In this document: one piece after another, positions 55,485 to 64,000 of the stretch
Numbering within the stretch: the first letter of the stretch is position 1
Layout of the letters: every line of letters begins with the position of its first letter
Assembly: GCA_003008705.1 (NCBI GenBank)
Contig: PDUO01000035.1
Span: 254,101 to 318,100, forward strand
Origin: Pezicula radicicola
Lineage: Eukaryota > Ascomycota > Leotiomycetes > Helotiales > Dermateaceae
DNA: 64,000 nucleotides
Direction: 5' to 3'
Program-made: the position numbers and the translations under genes
Notes under the pieces: model-generated
Told to the model about the DNA's origin: nothing
Seen by the model: the letters and a program-made list of their open reading frames with translations, nothing else
The model's database searches: none

Positions 55485-58400
55485 TTGTGATCCTCCTTAA
55501 AAAAAAAATCGCGTCCGGTCGGTCGAGTGTGGCCTGTCGGCGTGATATAATGTTATGGTGTATATATAAGTGAGTGTGCGATGGTCGCAAATGTGGAAGT
55601 GCGGTTTCGACGGAAAGGGGTCGAGATACCGAAGAATTTCAAAAAGGTGGTGGTTGTAGATATAAAGTGTGAGTAAATATTGCTTCGCTGAAACTGGCAG
55701 GAATTGAGATAGAAGGTAGTAGGTAGATGTTGATGGTATGGTGAATGGTGGTAGACTGAAGTGTCGAAAATGGGGAAAATGTGCTTCGATCGAAGGAGTG
55801 TTAGTTGAGCAGCTGGATTTGTGAAAAGACTGGAGAGCCGAAGGAGTGTAATGGACCCGGAAAGGAGTGACGGGTATCCGTAGTGGCTATGAGTAACTAT
55901 GAAAAAAGAGGGGAAGAGAGAAATATCACACTGATGGCGACGATGGGAAGAGTTGTCGATGGGATAAAAAAGAGAGAAGGAGGGGAGGAGGAAGGAAAGA
56001 AGGAGGAGGAGAATCAAGCGACGACGAGTGGTTCCAGGGAACGTGAGTTGAGTGGTGGTGAGTGGTGAGTGGTGAGTGGTGAGTGGACAAGCGCATTTTC
56101 GGGTTAGACCAAAGACCCTGTCGAGCCTGTGCGCTTCTGTCGAGCCACCTTACCAGGTTCCGTAAGGTCAAGATCATCGCAACGAATAGGAGGGATTCTT
56201 GGAAGGGGACCCTTGGAACGCGTCGAACCTCGTGTATCCTGGCGTAGAGACGAGTTTCAGCCTATGGGCGGCCATCAACCAAAGTTCTGCCTCCGCTCTG
56301 ACTGCAGTTCGACGGGGTTGTTCAGTGAATGAATTGGCTGGCTTAGCGACGTCGACCGTCTTTTCAGAACTCACTTGCGCGGGCAAGTACGGCAGGCCCA
56401 GTACTTAGTCCACCAAAGGGCAGGGCTGTTCTGTGCCTGTTCCCAAACCCTTGCGGGTCTTGTGCCTCAGGACGACAGAGCGCGGTTCCTCCTGTTGCGT
56501 ATGATTATTCCTGTTCCTGTTGTTCCTCGTTGTTCTCCCGCCAGGTCCACGCCTGTTCGCCTCTTGTGGGAGCCCGTCGAGACTTTTGGGGGGCGCTGCG
56601 GGTTCCTCTGCCTCTTCTTGCATGCGGCGGACATGGGGTTTCCAACCAATTATGCACTGTTCCGTCGAGTCATGCGCTTCATCCAGTCCGCCGTGTCACG
56701 AGAGAGTTGAGTGTATCATCCGTCGTCGACCTCCTTTTTTTTTGGTCGCGGTTGACCGCTACTACTGTATGTAGATATCTAGACGGGTCTCTCCTTTCGC
56801 TTGTCTTACAGCTAGGTACGAAAGGCACAGGAGAAGGACAGCATGAGGCTGTACTCGGGAGAGACTCCTCTAACACCTTACCAAGACGCCCACGCGCTCC
56901 GATGTGCCGCCATGATTTTACTACGGTACTTAGGAGGCCGATCCAGAGACACCATCGACAGCTCGGATGTTGGAAAATAGATTCCTTGCCACGCTGCCAC
57001 CGCGGTTAAGGCCTGTAGATCTGGGCCACCCACAGAGTCGTTCGTCGGTGGCTTTCGCGTTCGAACTTCTTCGTACCTGCATCCGCTGGCGCTTGTTGCG
57101 ACCGCTCATGCAACTGACTCAAAGGGGCTTAGTTTAGTCAGGAAGGTCAGGAACGAAAAAAATTAAAAGTCGCCGTATGGTTGGCCATGCATAAAGGGGT
57201 CAACACCAGGAACAACAAACCTTTTTTCCAAGCCGGCAGAAACGGCCAAAGACATCAGCGTCACCGAGAAAATACTTCGCGCACATATCGCCATATCAAC
57301 CCCTCTCTCTGCCTCTGCCATAGAGTAAGCATGAAGCACTTCCCGGCCACTACTGGGGCAAATGTATTTCGAGTCCCACGAGCGACGTCTTTGAAGACTT
57401 CGTCAGCTCGTCCCTCGTTCGGTCCACCGTCTGATAAAAAAAAACTTTAGGTTATGGAGAAAGAACCGTGGATTTCCCCCCCACGGTTGCACGTATGTGA
57501 GCGGCGGATCTTCTGCCCTATGATAATTGAGAGCCTCATGGCTAGGGACAGGGGTTCAGCTTACGTGCACGGCTATCTGATAGCATGCCTTTCGTTGCAT
57601 TATGCCATATTTATTATTGGGCATCGAAATCAGTTCCTATGCCGTCTTCACCTGCGCCATCAGCCCTCCGCAATGGGGAAAGCATTGTTCTTTCTTCCTC
57701 CCCTATCAGCCCCTATCAAGATTAAACAGCCTCTAGATCGTGGGGACACAGTCGACATTCAAGCACTAAATGCGCTCTCAAAGCTAGTTGGGACTTGGCA
57801 GCGTTGTTCGTCTCATCCGACACACTCATTTGCCCTCGCTACCAGTTGGCGCAGCCGTTTGAAAAACAATGAGTATCCATCCTCAAACGCTGGTAACGGC
57901 ATTGAGAATGTTTTCATATTTCTCTATGGGGGCTCTACAAGCATACTCTAAGAATAGACTGTTAGACTGTTACTTATTATTCAAACTTATAAAGAATTAT
58001 TCTCAGTCGATCTGGGGGTTTGAATACGGTACCAGATCCTCCAGTCGGGGACCATGGCAAGTGTCCACGGAAACATCAAGAAGCGGTTTGATCTTCCCTT
58101 TCTTCGTTGTTCAAGTCCACCAAAGGAAACAGCGAAAAGTATCAGGAGGGAGATCGCTGCCTAAAGCATGAGCGGTCAAAACATTCTCTGTTCAATCTAA
58201 CCTTTATGCCACGGCTGTACTGTAAACAATTTCATTATTGTAAAACTCTAGTTTCTGGAGGTGGCATGTGGCGTGTGGCTCTCGTTAACAGCGGTGTCCA
58301 AACTTTGAATCCAGGTGGACAAGTGCCAGCCCTTTACTTTGTACCTGTGGACGGCATATAGTTTAAAATTCATTATGACGGCTGTCTATATATGATAGTG

Positions 58401-59174
58401 TTTCCGACTGCGTAAGACGGACGGGGTGGCCCTGAAATTTTGGTTCAAAGCCGGAGGCAAAGGATGACCGAAAAGTCGGTGTCTTGGATTAGGTCAGATT
58501 CCCCTCAGAATACTGCCACACTTGCAATTGTCTTCTATAGCCCATACTGTAGCTTCTAGATTAGTGGTTGCAAATGGTTGTAGTGGCTGATAAGCTCCTA
58601 TGTCCTTCTATTTAATCGAGACTCAACTCAGTCGACCGAATTAAGTATGGAGGGGCATTCAAGGCCATACCTATCTTCTAGTCTACTCTAATTTACTATC
58701 TTAGTCCGTCCATAGCCAGAATCTTGGTCACATGATATGGCTTACGGGATAGGTGGAAGGACTCAAATATAGGTACTGGAGGCTTTAATCGCGTTGCCAA
58801 CCGCGAGCAGTAGGTCTTTAGTGAACTCCACTTTCCAGGTAGTCATCAAATTACCATTTCTTACTTTGCATGAGTGCAGACGACTTAAGTGAGTCTTAGT
58901 GATAGGTATCATGACAAGTAACCTGACGAATAGCCTGATGGGTGATGGGTGTCCTGATAAGAATACGATCTCGACATCGTGACCTTCCGCAAAATAGGCA
59001 GCTGTGCTCTACAACAAGACATTTACCAATCCTCTCTCCCTTTTTTGCCTCATTCATTTTACCTTATACATTTTGATTTCAGACCAACAACAATTTCGGG
59101 TGGACATAGTATACATACGAGACCAAAAAGTCATCCCTCAGCATAAAGAGCAAAGAAATAGAAGACAATTGGTA
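55485..59174. other. Long non-coding region upstream of the homeobox gene
   Basis: About 3.7 kb without a gene I can support. The first 600 bp are strongly purine/pyrimidine-skewed and probably include the homeobox 5' UTR. A GGTGAGT repeat lies at 56053-56087. Bases 56100-57120 are GC-richer than the rest. Several frames of 80-165 codons (for example 56530-57009 and 57454-57951) have no motif. Confidence 0.5.
56053..56087. repeat. GGTGAGT heptamer tandem repeat
   Basis: Four to five near-exact units on the plus strand, upstream of the homeobox gene. Confidence 0.85.
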
Positions 59175-59441
59175 ATGGAACATAACGACCTCTGCAACAA
59201 CGACCTCTCACTACTTGCTCCATTCAGCTGGCAAGCTTTCCCGGGTTTTATTTGCACCATCTTCTTGTTCAGCTACTTGTTCTACCTTGGATACAATATA
59301 GTCCAGCAAGTACGGCAGGACAAACGGAAAGCCTTTGAGGATGAAGAGGAGAGGCTGCTAGACAGGCAGCCATTCCAAGGAGTCGGATGCAGACAAAAAA
59401 TCAATAGGGACAATTATGTAGGCTTGGGAACTTGCTTTTGA
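59175..59441 (+). CDS. Possible small single-span membrane protein, 88 aa
   Basis: The frame is open from 59004, but the best start is the Met at 59175 (MEHNDLCNNDLSLLAPFSWQ). A clear hydrophobic span (FICTIFLFSYLFYLGYNIV) is followed by a basic stop-transfer stretch (QQVRQDKRK) and an acidic patch (FEDEEERLL). This order (short lumenal N-terminus, one helix, basic cytosolic side) is what a real small membrane protein shows, but no homologue comes to mind and there is no second line of evidence. Confidence 0.35.
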   Translation: MEHNDLCNNDLSLLAPFSWQAFPGFICTIFLFSYLFYLGYNIVQQVRQDKRKAFEDEEERLLDRQPFQGVGCRQKINRDNYVGLGTCF

Positions 59442-59524
59442 AAAATCAGGACGTTAACAAAAATAGTTATCATTGACGAATGCTCGACGTAGCGGATTAC
59501 TGTAAGAAAAATTGCAGGAAGAGG

Positions 59525-59760
59525 TTAGGGAAGACGCCAGGGAAGAGGCTGAGTTGATGACTGCAAAAGAGGCATCCAATGAGGATGGATCTTGGAGTCT
59601 TTGACATCAAGGGCCTCGTATTTGACGACCTCGTTGCTTTTTTGCGACCGAGTGAGATGCGTATAATGAAGGTTGAGTGCTGTTACAGCCTCGATGTAAG
59701 GACTAGGAGGATCTAAGAGAGCAGTGACCATGAATTGCCCCAGTTCGGGGACAAAAAGGC
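59525..59760 (-). CDS. Isolated exon-like open frame, doubtful
   Basis: A minus-strand frame reading GLFVPELGQFMVTALLDPPS and onward to QSSTQPLPWRLP, preceded by a reasonable acceptor (TTACTCCAG at about 59761). Composition looks like coding sequence, but the nearest upstream Met and donor (ATGCCATTTCTGCAA) join out of frame. It could be a small gene whose first exon I cannot place, or a remnant. Confidence 0.2.
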
Positions 59761-60103
59761 CTGGAGTAAGGTAACAAGCTAGACTGCGTATCTTACCAAA
59801 GTATTTGCAGAAATGGCATGCTCAGCCTAGAAACTTTTTAAAGAAAATTCAAATACTTAATCATTTCTGAGACTTTGTGATCTGAACGAGTTCGTCCCCA
59901 GATAAACTCGGGTTGTGAGACTGGGGGCCGCTAATGACGTGCGGATCTGCAATACGAGAATCTGGGCAACCTCTTCAACTCGCCGCACAGCAAATGTTCA
60001 ACTTTATCCCACCAACATCTACGAGGCTACACACACTGACTGCCGCATGAATTAACATCGAAGAAGAGGGGACTTTTCGCGGTCAACACGCCAAACACCC
60101 GCG

Positions 60104-63100
60104 ATGGACAACGGCTCCTACCCCAACGATGGCTCGAGGACACCGGACCCTTTGGACACTTCGAACTTGTCGAAAGCTTCATCATCGAGCAATGTCGACG
60201 AGAATGCCCCTTTGCCTGGAGCGCTCCCACTGCGCAGCTCAACAGCTCCTTCTGCCGTTCGCGCATTTTCAAACTCGCACCGAACCCGAGATCGTGGATA
60301 CAGTTTACGAAGGGGTCTTTTTGCAAGGAATATGAATAATCACCCGGAGCCAAGAGATATTGAACTTACAGAATCGAGTATTTCTCATGCCGATGGAGCC
60401 GGCGTAATCGAAGGAAAGACTGCCTCGACTGGGGTAGAACAGGTTGCCAATGGTATTTTTTCGAGCGACGAGGCCGAAGGGCTGCATAATCCAAGTGAGA
60501 GAAGGAGGACGACAATTGATTTTGAGGAAAGGTTACACCCAGGGAAAACAGATCTAAAATCCACCCACCCTCCATCTGCGCAACAAGGGTTTACAAAACG
60601 CTTGCGCGGTCCCAAATCTACAAATGCAACTGTACAGCACAAAGCTCTTCTGGGAAAAGTCAAGGGAACGTTCGAACTTCTGCGGGAGAAGGCTTGCGAA
60701 GTTTTGCCTTGGTGGAAACCAATACCCCCAAGCAAGGATGGACGGCATATAGAACTTGATGCTTCACGGAAGACACCTCTCATTGACGAAAGAACTGGGA
60801 AAGAATATATTGATAATTCGATCCGCTCAAGCCGTTACAGTACGTACCCTAAAGTTGCCCCTTATCTATGACAAGACTCAAGGAAAATCGTGTACACAGA
60901 GTGTACCGTACGAATTGGTTTATAAGAGATCATTTTGAATAGCTGTCTATTCAGATATGAGAGATGGACTTGAGTAACTCACTTGATTTGAGTAGCTCAC
61001 TTGATTTGAGTAGCTCACTTGATTTGAGTAGCTCACTTGATTTGAGTAGCTCACTTGATTTGAGTAGCTCACTTGATTTGAGTAGCCCACTTAATTTGGG
61101 TAATTTACTTACCCTAATTAAAATGATCTCTTATAAACCAATTCGTACCGTAACTCATTACAACCCACCTCAATTACTGAAAGTTCAAAGTTGTTGTCAC
61201 AACTTGCCCAAGGAAAATCGGCTTTGTGCCGACAAGTTCATGATTCACTTGGTACTCATAATCTATGAACTTGACTTGTGTAACTCAGTTGATTCGTGCA
61301 ATCCGGCACTACTCAACGAGGGAAGAGTGATTCATGAAGTCAAGCGAATCATGAACTCGTCGATACAGCTTAGCTTAGTAGCAATTTATAATGATAGCCT
61401 ACCAAGCAGATCTAGAATCACTTATTATTATGTAGCTACGTGCTAATTTAAGGACATACAGATCTGTGGGATTTCTTCCCACGCCAGATTGTCTTCCAGT
61501 TTTCGAAGCTCGCCAACTTTTATTTCCTCATAATATCGATTCTCTCCCTGATTAAAGGTCTGAGCACTACTGGCACATCAACAAACATAGCCCCACTCGC
61601 ATTCTTTGTCGCGATTAGTATTGGGAAAGAAGGCTACGATGATTATCGGAGATATAGACTTGATGAAGTGGAAAACAACAGGACAGCGTTGGTACTTCTT
61701 GACGACCATGAGGCGATCAAGCGAAACCGCACGACGGGGATTGGAAGGGCAATCTTGAGATGGCGATTACCATGGGATCGCAAGCTGAACCAGGCAATCA
61801 GTAACTCGAAATCTCCTCAGGTGGACGAAGACGAGCTGGCCAAAGTCGGTACAACTTCGACTGCGGTTCAAGGACCTTGGTTTAGGATTAAGTGGGAAAA
61901 TATCAAAGTTGGTGATATTATCAGACTGAAGCGGGACAATCCCGTGCCTGCCGACATTATGCTTCTCCATTCGGACGGCGTCAATGGGATAGCTTATATC
62001 GATACAATGGACCTTGATGGTGAAACCAATCTCAAGAGTAAACAGGCTCCGCGCCCTCTTGCAGAACGTTGCAGTACCGTCGATGATCTTCTGGTCTGTC
62101 GTGCCAAGATTGTCGTGGAAGATCCCAACTTGGACCTTTACAACTTCGATGGTACATTGACTATTAACGGCAAAACAATACCTCTGACGACTAACGATAT
62201 TGTCTTCAGAGGCAGCACTCTGAGGAATACGTCAAATATTTTCGGCATGGTTGTGAACACTGGAGAAGAATGCAAAATTCGCATGAACGCAAACAAAAAG
62301 CCTCGAATCAAGTCACCGGAGATCCAAAGAACAACCAACTCCATCGTAATCCTCCTCATAGTTTTCGTGATACTTCTAACACTTTTTTGTACAATCGCAT
62401 ACACAGTATGGACGGAAAGTACCGAAGAGAAGTCATGGTATTTGGCAGATGCTCACGTCCAACTCAAATTCATCTTCTTCGGATTTGTGGTTCTTTTAAA
62501 TACACTAATTCCGCTTTCGCTGTATGTCAGTCTTGAAATCATCAAGATAGGGCAGTTGTACATCATGAGAGATGCGGAAATGTACGATGAGGATACTGAC
62601 ACTCCTATGGAGGCACACACTACTACAATTTTAGAGAATCTGGGCCAGGTCGACTACATCTTTTCTGATAAGACCGGTACACTTACGGAAAACGTTATGC
62701 GGTTCAGGAAACTGAGTGTTGCTGGTACGGCATGGCTCCACGATTTTGACATTCAGAAAGAGGCCGAAGAAAAGCTCGAGAAGGACAAGCAATCGACCGA
62801 CAAACCGAAAGCAAAGGGAAAGGGAAAGCATAAGTCAGCTCCACGACGGTCTATAGATATTCTGAGGAGGACATCTAGCGCCAAGCCGAATGTTGACGTT
62901 GTTCATGATTCTGGAGGCTCAAATACACCTCTGGGGCGCCCTGAACCGCCACGACGTTATAGTACCACCTCGCTATGGAAATCCAATGCTAGACCAAGCA
63001 GGCAGCAGGCAGAGTTCCGTACAGAAGAACTTCTGCGGTTTATGCGCAGCAATCCAAGAAGTACGTTCACGAAAAAGGCCAGGTTCTTCCTCCTTTCACT

Positions 63101-64000
63101 CGCACTCTGTCACACGTGCCTTCCAGAGATACGCAAAGATGGCCAGATTACCTTCCAGGCTGCCTCCCCTGATGAGCTAGCCTTAGTTCGTGCAGCTCAA
63201 GAGCTAAAATACCTCGTCATCGATCGAGCTGCAGGTTCGATAAAATTGAGACACCCTGGACCTACTGATTCCAGTGAAACTGTCGAGGAGGAGTATCAGA
63301 TCTTAGACATTATTGAGTTTTCTAGCAAACGAAAGCGCATGTCGATTATCGTGCGGTTCCCAGAATCAGATTCTGGAAGGATCTGTATTTTCTGTAAAGG
63401 CGCTGATTCTGCCATCTTACCTCGCTTGAAGCTTGCTCAACTAGCTAGTAAGAAGGCCGCGGAAGTAACTCGCCGTGCAAGTCAAACGAGGAGCCTGGAA
63501 GCCGAAGAGGCTTTGCGCAGGATGAGTGAAGACCGCCCTAGACCCAGCTTCGGTAGGCCTAGTATGTCGACCGCAGGGCCCAGCACACAGCGAAAGAGCA
63601 TCGGCCAAGGACGCCCTAGTACTGGACACGGGCGACCAAGTCTAGCTCTATCTGGCTCCAAGCTTCAACCAATCCGCGATTCGTTGGATCATTGGCTAAG
63701 AAGGCAGGAAAGCAACATCTCCATTGAGGGCATGAGCCCCCATCAATCACCGAGGCCTTCGATGAGCAGGCTGTCACTTGTTTCTTCTGCACCACGAATG
63801 TCCTTGCATAATGATTCCTTCAGGGTTGATGAATCTGCTGTCCTAGATGATGCTATAGTTTTCGAGCGATGCTTTCAGCACATGGAAGACTTTTCAACGG
63901 ATGGTCTCCGAACACTACTTTACGGTTTCCGATTTTTAGAAGAAGAAGAATATGCCGGATGGAAGAAGGTCTACCACGACGCGAGTACGAGTCTAGTCAA
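60104..64000 (+). CDS. DNF3: P4-type phospholipid flippase, DNF3-like, cut by the window end
   Basis: Exon 1 (60104-60839) and exon 2 (61462 to beyond 64000, open to the edge) join across a 622-bp intron; 1,092 or so codons are visible. Exon 1 encodes a 245-residue disordered N-terminus ending NSIRSSRY. Then come WDFFPRQIVFQFSKLANFYF (start of the membrane domain), GLSTTGTSTNIAPL, the actuator loop DLDGETNLKSK (about residue 430), two membrane hairpins (IVILLIVFVILLTLFCTIAY; FIFFGFVVLLNTLIPLSLYV), the phosphorylation site DKTGTLTEN (Asp about 648), AASPDELALVRAA and CKGADSAILPR of the nucleotide domain. DGET instead of TGES marks the P4 class. Dnf3 flips phospholipids, probably phosphatidylcholine, to the cytosolic leaflet of late Golgi membranes. 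Large Arg/Ser/Gly-rich insertions (RPSFGRPSM, GQGRPSTGHGRPSL) are visible in the nucleotide domain. The ATP-hinge and C-terminal spans lie outside. Confidence 0.93.
60905..61151. repeat. Fold-back element: 32-bp inverted repeats around the minisatellite
   Basis: Left arm 60905-60936 and right arm 61120-61151 are reverse complements at 31 of 32 positions (core GAATTGGTTTATAAGAGATC on the left). The arms enclose 183 bp including the 18-bp tandem array. The whole structure sits inside the P4-ATPase intron. Confidence 0.9.
60970..61108. repeat. 18-bp minisatellite inside the P4-ATPase intron
   Basis: Unit TTGATTTGAGTAGCTCAC. There are five exact units (60983-61072), a sixth with one change (61073-61090), a degenerate seventh (to 61108) and a partial leading unit with AACTC in place of AGCTC. 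Since 18 is divisible by three, all frames repeat a hexapeptide, but the array is intronic. Confidence 0.95.
61230..61362. repeat. Second fold-back element in the same intron
   Basis: Arms 61230-61251 and 61341-61362 are reverse complements at 20 of 22 positions (core AAGTTCATGATTC). The loop contains further relatives of the 18-bp motif (TTGTGTAACTCAGTTGATT). Confidence 0.85.

Noticed and set aside
57454..57951. 165-codon plus-strand frame
   Set aside because: Cys/His/Ser-rich random-looking translation, no motif, no supporting splice structure.
60970..61108. Regular repeats suggesting a CRISPR array
   Set aside because: The 18-bp units are directly adjacent with no spacers, and the genome is eukaryotic.
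60964..61446. 160-codon plus-strand frame with DLSSSL hexapeptide repeats, resembling a repeat protein
   Set aside because: It is the translation of the 18-bp minisatellite within the P4-ATPase intron; the splice sites on both sides restore the flippase frame exactly.

Overview
The window reads as a gene-dense stretch of nuclear chromosome from a filamentous ascomycete (Pezizomycotina). Most introns are 47-60 bp with GT..AG ends, often preceded by a CTAAC-like branch site. The 5S rRNA gene stands alone rather than inside an rDNA unit. The gene content is typical of the group: a 51 kDa complex I subunit, an alternative NADH dehydrogenase, a Zn2Cys6 regulator, a Mlp1/TPR protein and fungal HOP1 and MER3. 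A leotiomycete (Helotiales-like) fungus is my best guess from overall protein flavour, but nothing here proves the class. All exon models were joined by hand from reading frames and splice signals.

Layout. 1-12.9 kb holds housekeeping genes: the 3' end of COQ3, a DsbA/FrnE-type oxidoreductase, TFIIE beta, the 2,048-residue nuclear-basket protein TPR/MLP1, dynactin p27 and the 51 kDa subunit of complex I. 13.8-23.3 kb, all on the minus strand, holds an orphan four-helix membrane protein, the meiotic helicase MER3/HFM1 and a Golgi nucleotide-sugar transporter. 23.3-27.7 kb is gene-poor. It carries a possible transposon scrap, one orphan open frame and a Pol III cluster: an intact 5S rRNA gene, a broken tRNA-Val-like sequence and an intron-bearing tRNA-Lys. 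27.7-41.4 kb holds a Ser-rich protein of unknown function, the HORMA protein HOP1, the F-box/WD40 protein CDC4 and the Hsp90 co-chaperone AHA1. 42.6-52.1 kb holds a second orphan four-helix membrane protein, an 11-exon Zn2Cys6 regulator, a YFH7-like P-loop kinase and an alternative NADH dehydrogenase. 53.5-64 kb holds a homeobox regulator with about 4.6 kb of mostly empty DNA upstream, and the first 60 percent or so of a DNF3-type P4-ATPase that runs off the window.

The genes do not form a pathway cluster. Three encode mitochondrial respiratory proteins (COQ3, the 51 kDa subunit, the alternative dehydrogenase). MER3 and HOP1 both act in meiotic crossing-over, but they are about 11.5 kb apart with other genes between them.

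The most unusual structure is not a protein. It is a family of 18-bp repeats with the core ACTTGATTTGAGTAACTC, seen at several dispersed non-coding sites. It forms a clean tandem array inside a 622-bp intron of the P4-ATPase, and this array sits between the arms of a 32-bp inverted repeat, with a second fold-back nearby. A single copy sits in the other strongly enlarged intron of the window (226 bp, orphan membrane protein at 14 kb). Other points worth checking are a GC-AG intron cutting the homeobox, a zinc-cluster motif split over a 10-codon exon, and introns in HOP1 and the zinc-cluster regulator whose retention would change the C-terminus.
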